In this document: piece by piece, positions 11,346-23,530 of the stretch
Position numbering within the stretch: the first letter of the stretch is position 1
Layout: every line of letters begins with the position of its first letter
Source: Odontocerum albicorne
Lineage: Eukaryota; Arthropoda; Insecta; Trichoptera; Odontoceridae
Length of the DNA: 64,000 bases
Assembly (NCBI GenBank): GCA_949825065.1
Contig: OX463839.1
Location: forward strand, 29,769,540 to 29,833,539
Reading direction: 5' to 3'
Translations under genes and position numbers: made by a program
The notes under the pieces: generated by a model
What the model saw: only the letters and a program-made list of their open reading frames with translations
Told to the model about the DNA's origin: nothing
Database searches by the model: none

Positions 11346-12070
11346 ACGGTGAATAACTAGTGAAATAATTAAGAAACTAGTTGAAGAGTATAATTATGTG
11401 AACAGCTGGGTGAAAGTATTAAAAATTATTAATTTTATTATTTATTTTCAGATTCGGGCAATGATACAAATAAAATTATAAATTGTTTTTCAAAAAAATA
11501 TTTTTATTAAATTAAAAGTTTTCTCAGTTTACTATATAAATATAGCATTGAAATTTCGACTTAAAGGAAAAAATGTATGACAGTCATTAGAACAAATAGC
11601 AAAAATGTTTACCTTTAAAAATATTTGCAAATTTCTTAAACTTTTGAATATTTGCTACCTAAATAAGTACACATAATCTATCAAAACCATAACTAAAAAT
11701 CTCGAAAGATTACAGAAAAGTTATGTAAGAACAAAATTTTTTTATGAATTTTGCTATGGTTAATTTTAGTTGCACATTTAATTTTGTTTTTAATTTACAT
11801 TGAATAAAATGGCTCCATTGACCTTGACATAATTTTTTATCACTACATGACACAATAAGACCTACATATCTGTAATGTATCTATCATATACATTATGGTG
11901 AAAGTAAATATAACTTACTTATAACAGGGAAACTAAAGAAAATCTGCAAAATGAACAAGTTCTCATGAAGTCGAAAATACAAAAAAAGTGCACTGAAAAT
12001 GCTTAAGAAAAATATATCTTCTTCTTAACGGTTACATTTTGTGCATTGAAGATAATGAGAATATGAAAAC
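11346..12070. other. AT-rich intergenic DNA, nothing recognised
   Basis: No repeats, coding frames or structured elements were identified. Confidence 0.5.
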
Positions 12071-12258
12071 TTTTGTGGCCTAGTTGGTAGAATGTTTGTC
12101 TTCCAACCGGATATTTCAAGTTCAACTCCATATGGAATCCAAAAAAGGGATGGCAGTTTACTTTTTTAAGTAAAAACTTTCAACAAACTGGTTTCTAGAA
12201 ATTTCCACATGGCAAGAAGCCTTTCAGGTCTTAATATATTGTAGTACAATACTACAAT
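12071..12258 (+). mobile_element. tRNA-derived SINE S1, diverged
   Basis: The A box is intact (TTGTGGCCTAGTTGGTAGAA). The B box is altered (AAGTTCAACTCC). The body (TTTAAGTAAAAACTTTCAAC) and tail (CACATGGCAAGAAGCCTTTC) remain recognisable. Confidence 0.8.
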
Positions 12259-12780
12259 TTTCTTTTTGCTATTTATTTAATTCTATACATCAAAATAATC
12301 TAAATAATTCATTAGAAATATTATGCCATAAACTTTTAAAAATGCATAAACTCAAATTTTAATAAATGTCATATGTACCTAATTTCTCCAAATGTTTAAA
12401 ATCATAATATTGTTTTCCTTTTACAAATATTGCAAACCTTTGAAACCATTACTCACCAAAGAAGTTTCATATACCATTATTAAACCTTTGTTTAACAAAT
12501 TTTAACAATTATGCTTAATTTTTTTCAGTCTTCCATAAATTTCAAGTCTATCAAAATATTTATTGTGATATACTAAATATATCATTAAAAAATTGCTGTT
12601 TTAAAACATTAAAATCAATATAAATGGGAAAGTTTTAAAAAAACAAAGTTTGATAAACGAAATAAAATAATTAATTAAATGATCACTGTGTTTTCGCAAG
12701 GTTCTGAGTTTTTTTAACACAAAAAATATTTATGTTTAATTTCATCAAAAATTATTTCAAATTTCATGATACGCTAGTTT

Positions 12781-12937
12781 ATTTAAATGGACTAGAAACA
12801 CCAGAATGGGTTCCTTATTTACCTATGACCACATTTAAATGGACTAGAAACACCAGAATGGGTTCCTTATTTACCTATGACCACATTTAAATGGACTAGA
12901 CACACCAGAATGGGTTCGTTATTTACCTAAGACCACA
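12781..12937. repeat. Three tandem 52-bp units
   Basis: The unit starts ATTTAAATGGACTAG and recurs at 12781, 12833 and 12885. Units 1 and 2 look identical; unit 3 has a few substitutions (GACACACC for GAAACACC, TTCGTT for TTCCTT, CTAAGA for CTATGA). It is non-coding. Confidence 0.95.
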
Positions 12938-14103
12938 TTTTAAACCAAATAAAATAAAAATGGTAAAAAAAGAAATGAAATTCTGAGTCATAGCAAAGAA
13001 AATGTCTGTACTATAAAATCCCATCTATGGGTGGCAACAATTTATAAACTGGTTGGAAAGATCAAAATATTTTTACGGGTTTAAACTTTTTGAGCGGTTT
13101 TTATTAGAAAAGCTCCTGAAGGAAAAGGATTTTATAAACACTGGCATTTTCTTTCGAATCATAACTTAACGATTTGAGAAAAAAAAGGAGAAGCAAACTT
13201 TATCCACATTTAGAAATAAACTAATCATAAAAATTCTACATTAAGATGATGTAATAAATATCTTCATGATTGAGTATTTTCCTTATCTGTAATACAATAC
13301 ATATTTTGATGATAAAAATTTCCTCCTCAATTTGGGATACTTTGTCATTAATATACAAATATTTTTGATATATCTTAAAATTATTTCATTGATTGAAAGA
13401 AAAATAAATGAATTTCTAGATATTATAAATATTTTATTATTGATAATAAATACATAACTTGTGTAGAGAAGTTTTTAAAAAAATGCAACAAAAAAGCACT
13501 TAGTTTTTTTTTAAATTTATTAAAGGCAATGAAACGCTAATTTCAATACGTATATGTTTGAAAATAGGTTCGAAAATTAAATGTCAATAATGAATAGCAA
13601 GACTTCACCAGACAATTGACACTGAAAAACTGTCTAATAATAATGGCGAGAGCTGATTAAGAAAAAAAATTCAAGGTGTTTTTTCAAGTCTGCTGTCCCT
13701 GATTAGAGGTCAATAATTTATACAGTATCATATTGAGGTGATCCAACTTGCATCAATAAAGTTTGAAGTTAACTAGGATTTTAGAGTAGCCCAAAAGTTT
13801 AATAACCTTTATCAATTTATTTAATTTTTTACATGATACTCGTATATAAGTATAACATATGTGACATGTATACATAATATAACATATGAAATAAAAAACA
13901 GGAGAGACAAAAACAAGTCATTTCAAGTGGACACTCTCAAATTTTATGGATCTGAATTTATTGCCTGTCATTTGTTGTTACCCAGCACACTAGGCTTTTG
14001 TCTGTATCGTACTGACGATATATGAAAAAAATTATACTTTTTTCCCAATTATTGATTATTATTTAATTCCTTTATCAAAAATGTTCATTAAATTTATAAT
14101 GTC
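12938..14103. other. AT-rich intergenic DNA, nothing recognised
   Basis: No domain-bearing frame or structured repeat was seen. Confidence 0.5.
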
Positions 14104-14318
14104 AACCTTTGTGGCTTAGTTGGTAAAATGCTTGTCTTCTGACCCAGGGGTTGTGGCTTAGATTCCCCATGGAATCATGATTTTTTATAAAAAAGGATAT
14201 CAGTCTGGTTTTCACTCAAGACCTCTTGAATATATTTCTGGTTGGTTGAAAAATATTGCAACATGGCAATAAGCCTACCCAGGTTGTACTGTATACAACA
14301 GAAGTGTAATACAATAAT
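14104..14318 (+). mobile_element. tRNA-derived SINE S1
   Basis: Nearly full length: A box in TGTGGCTTAGTTGGTAAAAT, a damaged B box (CTTAGATTCCCC), the body CAGTCTGGTTTTCACTCAAG, CTGGTTGGTTGAAA, the tail GGCAATAAGCCTACCCAGG and the terminal GAAGTGTAATACAATA. It lies about 300 bp beyond the last visible NAPRT exon, inside that gene's fifth intron. Confidence 0.9.
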
Positions 14319-14634
14319 AGAATTATTATTACACACATACTCGTATGTTTCTTTTCTCTATATCAACTGTGTAAATTTAATATTTTTAACAATTATTCAT
14401 GATTAACTTCAGAAAATACTTCATTGAGATACTTTTTCAAAAAACGTAAATCTAGAACAGCCAGGAACTTGAACAAGAACTCTAAAATCAAAAGATTACA
14501 AACACTTGTGTGTGAATAGATCAAATAAAAAATATAAGAATTATACTGATATTATTATTTAATAATATATAATTGAACTTGCCTTTTGCAATTTTTATAA
14601 AGAAAATTACAATAAGAATAAAATATAAACTTAC

Positions 14635-14762
14635 CAATATAGGCATACTTGGATGCAGATAACCCTCCATCAGGTCCCTGAGCCCTCCTCAAACCAAACT
14701 CAAGAAGAGAGATATTCTTTCCAGCCACCATCCGATATCGTGCAGCATTTGTGGCCATTAAG
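14635..14762 (-). CDS. NAPRT: NAPRT coding exon 5 (last one visible)
   Basis: Encodes [20 protein letters not shown], then [14 protein letters not shown] and LSASKYAYI, a near-invariant stretch of the enzyme. The acceptor is TTTTATAG and the donor ATTG|GTAAGT, phase 1. No exon starting with the expected GFDGTSN-type sequence was found downstream. Confidence 0.95.
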
Positions 14763-17700
14763 CTATAAAATTAGATCAATAAAAATCTGATAATTTTAAA
14801 CACAAATAAAAATAATTCAAACTAAAAGATAACATAAAATTATTATTGTTTTTAACACGGTGATGCGTGCTAGGCTGACTTCATGAGAGTTGTAATGAGA
14901 CAGAGTTCCATATTGATGCTGGAAGTGATCGTGCTTTATTGGAATTTCAAAAACTCCAAAAATTTTGATTTAACATGAAACAATTAGTCAGTTTTACAAA
15001 TATTTAAAATTGAATTTTAATTTGTCGATGTTGTGGAATCTCATTTTTAGTTAACCACCAAATTCTGGAAATGTTACTAGATAAATGTAGAATAAGTGAC
15101 ATGCCTCTTTCGCTCTATTAGAGCATTTTCAAACTGTGCATAATATGTTACAAATGAAGCCGTATACATAGAACAAACAGATAGATCATTCAGAACACAA
15201 AAATACATTTATTTACAAATAGAACCTTCCTAATTTGCTAAGCAACTCCTTAGTAACAATCATGAAATAAAAATCAATAGTAGAGCAATTCCTTAGTATC
15301 AATAGTAGAGTGACAAAGTATGAGACTTCATTTACTCAAACAATTTGAAATAATTAAATAGTCATATTAATATAAAATAGTAATGACTATTTTACTATTT
15401 CAGTAGAAATAAGAATATTGAGATAGTTTTTTAATTTAAAATTATAAAAATGTACTATAAATTTCTAATTGCACCATGCTGATGAAGATCTTTTTTTATA
15501 TAAACATTTTAAAAAATATATGCTCAAGTCATTTCACATAAATTTGGGTTGACAGTATTGCATTAAAAGTATAATACATACTTAATTATGCATCTAAGCG
15601 TCTATATTGATAAAAATACATAACAGAAATAGGTTTACTTAAAAATTTAACATCATTTTATATTAAAAAATTTATCATATTTTGAAAATGAGTTATTTTC
15701 CCTGTGAAATATTATAAAACAAATTAAATTCATCACATAATACAGAAATAAGACCTTGATGCAGATTCAAGTTTATTTTGATCATTAGATAATTAATTCT
15801 ACTCTTGTTTTGACTTTGCTAATGTATAGGACAGCTTTATAAATGAACAGAGCTAAAATGCTTTTCTCTAACACAAAATTACACCATAAATTGTGCAATA
15901 AAGTACACTTAAATCACAATGTAAACTACACACTTTGAAGATAGAAAATGTTATTTATCTCTGTAATTACTTTTCAAACAATGAAAAAAGATTAAAGTAG
16001 AAATAAATTGCGTGAAAATCCATATTGAAAAAAAACTTTTGGCATCAATTGTTTTGACTTTCGTGGAAAATTATTGTTTATTCCACGATCAAAAATTTCA
16101 TAAGGAAAACTATCAAAATAAAAAATGACCAAAGAATTCTGGGATTTATTACTTCTAAAATTTATTTAAAATAATTATTTTTGAACAGAAAATTCAACTG
16201 ACTTGTGACGCTTAGTAGGCGCCTAGCATATTTTTAAGAGATTTTGAGGTGCATAATTTATTTTTCATAAATAGAAAACTAATGTGAATTGGGAGATGTT
16301 CTTTTACGCTACAATAGACTCGAGTGCACCGATCAATAGCTTTGATTTTTGCCAAAAAAAAAAACAGTTTTGTACAATGATATACTCGTATATCACTTGT
16401 CAATGAGTTGAAATAGGAAGGGTTTAAGATAGGGTTATAATTTAAACATTTTTTATTATATTTCAATCTAAACACAATTTTCCCTTTGTTAGGAACACAG
16501 GAATGCTATAAGACACCTCCATTCATGCCATTATGTATTCATAAAATGAGTACATTATCAGTTTAGATATAGGTTTTTACTGGACAAAATAAAGCTTATC
16601 CTAAGAGACCGAAATGAATTCTTAACATAGCCTAGGTTAGAATTTTTGGAAATAAATCTGTTATTTTATTAAAATGTCTCACTTACCTAGCATAGTTGAC
16701 TAGAGTAAGAAGTGTTGTTTCTAAGATTTGTGTTATGATTAATGGACCTTCCACTCTCAAAAGTGGTACTCTGTAAAAATGAAAATCAAATATATTAACA
16801 ATCTAATTATTTTAGAAATATGGAATAAAACAAACTTTGTAACATTTGAAAAAAAATAACAATGTAAATTTAAAATTGCATACATTAATCCATTATGATA
16901 AATGTATCATGAAACATTGAATTCTGGGTTCTGGGTTCAATTGTATTAAAGTGCAAATGTGACGGAATTATGCCATACTGATGTGCCCTTCAGGAGACAT
17001 GCTACACCCAAATTATAGGGATCTTAGAGTGGAAACAATCCAGTTGAGGTAGATCAGGCAAACAGACCATATTGTCTTAATCAGTCTTTTGGACTGGCTG
17101 GCTCTATAGCATGCAATTGATTTCCTCGAAAGTGTAAGCAGGCTTATGGAGTAAAGGTCATCGAGATTTGATTGTTAAGTAAATATACAAAATTAACACG
17201 ACATATTATCTATATTTAATTTAATGCAAGGTGTAACTAATGATTTATATATAAAATATTTTACCTGGGAAACACAACAGAACCTTCTTCAATAGCACTG
17301 ACTGTCACATCCTTACATGTCAAATGTCTTAAGAAAGTAAAAAAATCTGGCTCGATGGATGGAGGTAGAATTTCAGTCAAATATGCGATATCTATAATTA
17401 AATCACACAGCTCTAAAAATTGGAAACTTTTAATTGAAAATGTATGGCAATATGATAAGATATTTCACTTACCACTGTCTGAATAATGGAAATTGTCTAA
17501 AAATTTTAAACATTCTTCCAAACCAGCAAATATAGTAAACTCTCCATGAAAGGGGTTATTTCGGAAAAATAAATCAAATACAGCCACATCTTCAATCTTT
17601 CCAGACTTCCAATAAGCATAAGCCATCGTAATTTGATAGAGATCTGAAAAAACGAAGATTAACTTTTTTTTAAATTTCCCTCGATCGCCGACAGTAAGCC

Positions 17701-17808
17701 AACGTTGGAGAAATAACGTAAAATACCTGTCAAAAGTGGCTGAACAATCCCGTTCTGTCGTGCCATTTTTCTTTCGAAATTTAGTAAACTATCACTTTGA
17801 CATGACAT
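14635..17808 (-). CDS. NAPRT: Nicotinate phosphoribosyltransferase, 5' five exons (3' end not found)
   Basis: This enzyme condenses nicotinate with phosphoribosyl pyrophosphate, with ATP hydrolysis, to make nicotinate mononucleotide, the first step of the Preiss-Handler route to NAD in the cytosol. Five coding exons join in frame: 17808-17727, 17643-17473, 17391-17265, 16770-16687 and 14762-14635, all with GT-AG introns (83, 81, 494 and 1,924 bp). The 197 visible codons contain family hallmarks: [57 protein letters not shown] and [16 protein letters not shown]. Full-length animal enzymes have about 540 residues, so roughly two thirds is missing. The last visible exon ends in a good donor, so the rest must lie beyond a fifth intron longer than 14.6 kb, or it is lost. 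The start at 17808 gives MSCQSD; a second Met (residue 15) is an alternative. Confidence 0.95.
14763..16686 (-). other. NAPRT intron 4, no embedded gene recognised
   Basis: AT-rich, with GT-AG borders. The short open frame at 16212-16475 has no recognisable domain. Confidence 0.6.
16687..16770 (-). CDS. NAPRT: NAPRT coding exon 4
   Basis: Encodes [20 protein letters not shown] through NYAR. The acceptor is TTTTTACAG and the donor AG|GTAAGT, phase 2. Confidence 0.95.
   Translation of the reverse strand, partial: STTFESGRSINHNTNLRNNTSYSSQLC
17265..17391 (-). CDS. NAPRT: NAPRT coding exon 3
   Basis: Encodes [20 protein letters not shown] through IEEGSVVFP. The acceptor is AATTATAG and the donor CCCAG|GTAAAA, phase 2. 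Confidence 0.95.
17473..17643 (-). CDS. NAPRT: NAPRT coding exon 2
   Basis: Encodes residues 28-84. It opens with [15 protein letters not shown] and carries [19 protein letters not shown], both strongly conserved in the family. The acceptor is TTTTTTCAG and the donor G|GTAAGTG, phase 1. Confidence 0.95.
17727..17808 (-). CDS. NAPRT: NAPRT coding exon 1
   Basis: Encodes residues 1-27 ([20 protein letters not shown], then IVQPLLT) plus the first base of Asp28. The ATG lies in AAAAATGTC. The donor reads ACAG|GTATTT. Confidence 0.9.
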
Positions 17809-20800
17809 TTTTGCGAGTTATTTAACGACAATCGGGATCAACTATTGCGTGCTACACGATTAATTTCTCAAATGAAACTGCTGTCATTACAAATCGTCAC
17901 CCCGCGCTCTCAGCGCGGGAAGTACATCCAAGAGTTGGCTCCATCACAACTATAATATACTATAAATTGGCCCTATATGACACGAAGCGGGCCATATTAG
18001 AATTTATAGCTCACAGTGATTTTGTATGGCGGATCTAAATTACAAAACATTATTTTGAAACTTTGGTTGTACCATAATGTAAACGTTTTTTACATTAATG
18101 ACTATAATAAACAGGCAAAATGTGTAAGATTATCGTGTTTTATTTTATCAAAAATACAAAAAGTAAATTTCATGACATGAATGCGAATGATATTTTTATC
18201 ATTTTCATACATTTTATATTAACATTTTTAATGGTTTTTTGTGTAATAAAAAAGTTTTTGGAGATTTTTGAATATATTCATGATATTTTTGAAAACACTT
18301 CAAATTGATTTAATGTGTTTCAATCAAACATATTTAAAAAAAATTAACTTAAATAATCATATTTGGCAAAACTTTGAAATAAGGTAAGGACCAACTCACT
18401 TACACTGCATTGATTTGAATGAATAATATAACATTGATGATTTACAATACGAAGATCAATTTCGTTGTTTAGTATAATTTAAAAATTATGTCTTTCAAAT
18501 CCGAGTATTGTTTTTCTTTAATTCGTTTTAAGTCAAAGTTAATACGCAATCATAGATTGATCTTATTTCAATTTTCTTAAATTGATGTTTTATTTAAATT
18601 ATACATTTATTAAAAAAACTTATGTTGCAATCGTAATTATTTTATTATTCCCGCTATACTGTACAATACTATAGCCCGTTGTAGTTAGAGTAAGCTGACA
18701 GTACGAATGTCATGCGCAAATATTAAATATCGACCACACATGGACTAAGGTCAAAATTTGAAGGGCAAGTTATCTGAATAATATTGATAAAACTTGTAAA
18801 AAACTGGCTTCTGAAGTACCAAAATTCAAATGAAAAACATTTATTATTTTTTAATAAACTTGACACTTCAACAGAAAGTTCAGAACTATTTTATTAAATT
18901 CATAAACTTGTACTAAATTTATACAAGTTATTTTGATTATCCACATATTCAATTTTGATTCCTTTTAAACTATTTAGCTGTTAGCTCTATTTTCGTATCG
19001 GACGGCGGAGTTGGGCTACAAGATTTTGTTCAACAGTTATTAAAACTGCCTTGACGATCAAGTCTATTTATATACGTATTTGATTGACGTAATACTTAAT
19101 TATCAGTAAATAAAACTTATTGCCTTTGTTAAATCATGCACTTGACAAATATAGACTAAGAAAACGGATTTGTGGTCCATTTTATGTTATTGTAAATTTA
19201 ATGAACTAATTTTAGTTAAATTTTCTTCTTCATTCTTTGCATCAATATATTTTGAAAAACTTTTATATAAGGTCTATGATATTTTCCAAGATCGATAGTC
19301 GCCCAACTCATTAATTATGGGAGCAATGTACTGCTATAGAAAATGTGTAGCTAACATCCACTAACTTGACGAAATGATGGATAGCTACACACATACATTT
19401 CTTTCGGGGTGTAGGGAATGAGACAAATGTTATACAAATTTTACCATGTGTTACTTAAGTACAACGTACACATTTCAATTTAAAAAAAAAAGACTGAACC
19501 AATGAGGTGATTGTAATAATCAATATGAAGCTGATAGAATAGTTGATGCAATTCAAATATCTTAAAATTGATACATGCAGTCACAGTGATATGTATAATA
19601 AAATATCAAGCTATATTAGAAAATTTCTTGACTGTACTAAAATATATATTTTTTTTAATTATGCAAATGAGTATATAAAGCAACAGGGATTTAAAAATCT
19701 TCTGACCGATAAATTTCTGACCGTTGACATTGAAGTCACTGACAACCAACCTGGTACTCTCCTCCCAGCATCCAACTGCAGGGCCTTTTTGATGATGTGG
19801 TCCTTAACTACACACATGGTCATAATATCTCAAGAGGCCTTCTCCACAATTGGTACCATATTCAGGCTGCCACAGTCATATTAGACCACATTATAAAAAA
19901 AACCATTCAGTTACTATAGATAAATTTTCTGTATTACAAAAAATCCAACACAAAATATTGAACCCCGACATAATCCAAAATAATTTGAGCTCAAGAAGTA
20001 TGGATTGTCAAAGAAAAAGCATGCTCAAATTTAAGCTAAGCCTCAAGATATATAGGAAAAGTAATATATAAATTAGTTTAAGTTCCTATTGCTTATTTAC
20101 ATTATTTGGATGTCATCTAAAATCTTTAGAAACACAGGATAGTATACAGGAAAATCAGAAGTGCAAATATTACTTCAATCTCGGCCCATCATCAGCGCTA
20201 CAACCTAGGATGGGTCATGGTTACATTTAGAATCTGTTGTCATTACTGTATGTCTGCAGTATCTCTTTTTATGCCTCTCACTCCCAGGGCATGACAGTTT
20301 GCCTTCAGCCCATTGAACCATCTTAGTTTTGGTGTGCCCACTCTCCTATACTCGATCGAATCACAGCTGAACTTTTTTATGGTCTTCTTTACGATCTAGT
20401 ACTCTGATTTCAAATGTTAGTAAATAGATTGTAAGGAAGTTCTCGAAACTACATAATCAATATATAAAACTTGTTTGCTTGGTAATGAATTGAAAGATGC
20501 TTAAGTTGTCACATTACAGAAAACATAACTTATCAGTCAACCATCATCTCAGACATGAGATTTTGGAGTTTTATTTTATGAAAAACTCACTTTTATCCAC
20601 ATTAATAATCCTATTTATAGAAGTATGAAAATGTGGGTTTGCTTCTAAGAACCATTTTTTTTTCATAACTCAAAATTATTAAAGTTTTATGCACAGTCAA
20701 TTTGAATATAATTAATTTATTTGGTCCCCATACTATAAAAATTCATATAAAAAATATTGACATATTATTTTGTGTTATCAATTAAAAAATTTCCATATAA

Positions 20801-21153
20801 AATATAAATTATGTATTTTTAAAGGGTCTTTGTCATCAAATTTTCATAGTTAATGAAATATAGTGAACTCGGTGTAAAACTGTTCTAGAATCCTGCAATG
20901 TATCACCCTCCTGCCATGTCCTGCACTGTGTCAATCACCACCACTGTAGTTAAGCAAGAACTAACTCCTATAGTAGTTTCCTAATACTGCATATGCAGCA
21001 TCGGATTGGGGAATAAATATATTGATGTAATGGATATATTTTATATTAATGCCAAACTATTGAAGGCAATTTTTTTTGACATGTAGACAATATTCCTGAT
21101 GTGAATTTTAATAGATAGCATAATTAATTCATTGTTTACTTACTTTTTAACTA
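17809..21153. other. Intergenic DNA upstream of NAPRT
   Basis: A small GC-rich inverted repeat (CCGCGCTCTCAGCGCGG) lies at about 17900, roughly 90 bp upstream of the NAPRT start codon. No initiator or TATA element could be assigned. The open frame at 19543-19884 has a GC-richer part (19720-19880) that is repeat-like but unassigned. Apart from retroelement debris at 20185-20405 nothing else is recognised. Confidence 0.5.
20185..20405 (-). pseudogene. Retroelement 3'-coding remnant
   Basis: Minus-strand translation gives RWFDGLKANCHALGVRGIK followed, after damage, by THPRL and closely spaced stops. That order is common at the end of insect LINE polyproteins. Too degraded for clade assignment. 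Confidence 0.45.
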
Positions 21154-21439
21154 CAGTGGAACCTCTCATAACGAGAATAATTCGTTCCAGAATCTTACTC
21201 GTTATGTGAAACACTCGTTAAGCGAAACAATTTTTCCCATATAAATCAATGTAAAATACGATAATGTGTTCCATGCCGAAAAAAATACTCAATTTTTTTA
21301 TTTTTAACGTTTATTTAAATAAAATTACATATTTATAAATTGTTACGGAGCGTAACAACCCGGAATGCGATTTCGATTTGCAAAAAACAATAAAAAAATC
21401 GAAATAACTATTTTTTTATTTATGACAAAAAATTTATTC

Positions 21440-21707
21440 TTTTTTACTAGAAGTAAAATCCGGTAGCCCTCAGAATCTACGAGCTTCTTATAGTCGCTGA
21501 TGAAGTTCTCTGCTGCCTTTGTGTCAGAGCTTGCTGCTTCACCGTGTCTCACAACGCTGTGGATGCCGGTTCTTCTCTTAAATTTCTCGAACCATCCATG
21601 ACTTCCCTTAAATTGTACTTCTTTTTCGGCAGTTGATGATCCTGGCGTCTTCTTAACGAGGTCGGCGAAAATAACTTTCGCCTTCTCACAAACGATGTTT
21701 TCGTTAA
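21440..21707 (-). pseudogene. pogo transposase, CENP-B-type DNA-binding fragment
   Basis: Encodes INENIVCEKAKVIFADLVKK through KKLVDSEGYR, then diverges into non-homologous sequence ending at 21343. It is the in-frame continuation of the upstream fragment once the mariner and one copy of its TA target are removed. Confidence 0.85.
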
Positions 21708-21709
21708 TA

Positions 21710-22662
21710 CGAGGCATATCCAGAAACTAAGTGTACTGAATTTTTGTAGGTTACAATTTTTTTTATTTAAACAAAAAAATTACGTGGTTACCGTAGTACA
21801 TATGTAAGCTATTTTTCGACATAGTCGTCATTCCTCTCAATGCAGGTGGTGAAGCGGGGTATCAACTTTTTGATGCCTTCCTCGAAGTAGTTTCCCGCCA
21901 ACCCCTCCGTCCACTTCTCCACCTCCTCCTTTAGCTCCTCGTCGGTTGAAAACCTTTTTCCACCCATGTACAGCTTCAGGGAGGTAAAGAGATAGTAATC
22001 TGAAGGTGCTAGGTCAGGGGAATGCGCAGGATGGTTCAGGACATTCCATTTAAACGAGGCTAGCAGTTCCTTCGTGGCGTTGGCCGTGTGTGGTCTGGCA
22101 TTGTCATGCAGCAGGCAGACTCCCTTTGTCAGCGTGCCTCTCCTCTTGTTCTGAAACGCCCTCTGCTATTTTTTTAGGGTGTCACAGTATCTTGCAGAGT
22201 TGATGGTCTCCCCTTGAGGCATATATTCAATTAAAATTATGCCTTGACAGTCCCAAAACACGGATGCCATGATTTTCTTGGCTGAAATTGTGGTTTTGAA
22301 CTTTTTGGCGGAGGGTAAAGAGGTGTGACGTCACTGTTGAGACTGCCTTTTGGTTTCAGGCGTGTAGGGTGCAACCCAAGATTCATCTCCAGTAACGATG
22401 GAGCGGAGAAATTCATCTCCATGGAGTTTGCAGCGCCTCAAAAACTCTTGCCTTTTTACAAAATTTCGCACTTGGCGGGAGATTGGGTTGACATTTTTCA
22501 CTAAACGTGTTGTCGCGGCGACACTTCTCAACGTACTGACCTCGAACCGGTCTCGTTGCGGAGGGGAAGGGTCAGGCTACACGGAAGTGTAGCCAACATG
22601 TCGAAAATAAAATCCATCCGGTCGTGAGAGCCTCAGTACACTTACTTTCTGGATACGCCTCG
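21710..22662 (-). mobile_element. mariner M1, internally deleted, nested in the pogo element
   Basis: It is 953 bp with inverted termini CGAGGCATATCCAGAAA (left) and the near-identical complement (right, one G/A difference), flanked by TA at 21708 and 22663. The minus strand encodes the C-terminal two thirds of a mariner transposase: IVTGDESW (first catalytic Asp), LLHDNARPHTA (second) and HSPDLAPSDYYLF (third), with two in-frame stops. The N-terminal helix-turn-helix region is missing. A second copy with the same architecture is at 49184-50100. Confidence 0.93.
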
Positions 22663-22678
22663 TAGTATCGCCTTGCAA

Positions 22679-22900
22679 TTACTTTTCGTTTATCCATATG
22701 AGAAGCAACCTTTCAACATCATCAAGAATAGGTAACCGTTTCGTCGACATTCTTGACACTCCCTTTGAAGCATCTGTCTTCTTAATTTTGTCCTTGTTCT
22801 TGAGGATAGAGCAAATCGTTGATGTTGACAGATTGTATGTGCGCGCTAGTTCAGCCACGCTCACACCTCGTTCTCGCTTTTCAATGATTTTACGTTTCAT
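22679..22900 (-). pseudogene. pogo transposase, N-terminal helix-turn-helix fragment
   Basis: Encodes MKRKIIEKRERGVSVAELAR, then TYNLSTSTICSILKNKDKI, a psq/CENP-B N-terminal helix-turn-helix, ending IWINEK before an in-frame TAA. The next codons would read LQGDT and run straight into the inserted mariner. Confidence 0.85.
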
Positions 22901-23374
22901 TTCTACTGTTACTTTTATTCTCTTATGGCTGTCTTCTTGTGGCTTTTACTTCAGGGACATTTTTTCAAGGGTTATTAAACTTTGCACAAAAAAAAATACA
23001 AATAATGTCTGAACACAAGTTTGGAAAAATGTGTGATCACATGTGACACTAACGTGCTAGCGGAACGAGTGCTAACCAGAGACTGACGCACTGGCGCGGA
23101 AGTCCCGGTTCTCAAGTGAGTGACGTGAAGATGGGACTTCCCCTTTCTGCGTCACTCGTTATGCGAAATGTCGCTCGTTAAGGGAGCATTTTTTTCACAA
23201 TCTGTTTAGCTCGTTATGCGAATTACTCGTTATGAGAGGTTCCACTGTATTAAACTTTTTTTTTAAAGTTTTGTTGTAAATGTTTTATTTTATTGTAAAC
23301 TTAAAACCCTACGGGCGTGTATATTGAAAATAAATAAATTTTCTGGAAAAATATTTCTTATTGAAGATTCACTG

Positions 23375-23530
23375 TATTGTATCCTATTACACAATATAAC
23401 TTGAAAGACCTCTTCCAATCAATCAAAACATGTGTAAAGCAAACTGGTAATTATTTTTTCACCATGTGGAATCAAACAGAAAACCTCTTGGTAAATGAAA
23501 AGGGTTCTACCACCTAGCTTAAAAGGTTGT
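23375..23530 (-). mobile_element. tRNA-derived SINE S1, heavily degraded
   Basis: Only scattered blocks remain in plus orientation: TATTACACAATATAACTTG, CAATCAATCAAAACATGTG and a decayed head (CACCTAGCTTAAAAGGTTG). Confidence 0.45.

Larger units (their letters stand above)
21154..23247 (-). mobile_element. pogo-type DNA transposon, deleted and split by a mariner
   Basis: Inverted termini CAGTGGAACCTCTCATAACG begin at 21154 and, in reverse complement, end at 23247; both are flanked by TA, the pogo/Tc1-mariner target. Subterminal DNA repeats TCGTTA/TAACGAG motifs several times. On the minus strand, 22900-22679 encodes a psq-like helix-turn-helix (SVAELARTYNLSTSTICSIL) and 21700-21440 encodes a CENP-B-type DNA-binding domain (GSHGWFEKFKRRTGIHSVVR). 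A mariner sits between the two halves. A stop interrupts the frame just before the mariner, and the DDE catalytic domain is deleted downstream of VDSEGYR, so the element is non-autonomous. Confidence 0.92.

Noticed and set aside
16920..17150. GC-richer block in NAPRT intron 3 with a B-box-like GGGTTCAATT
   Set aside because: There is no A box, no second copy in the window and no terminal structure, so a SINE call is not supported.
19543..19884. 113-codon open frame
   Set aside because: The first part is AT-rich and low in complexity, and the second part resembles repeat DNA; there is no domain or gene context.
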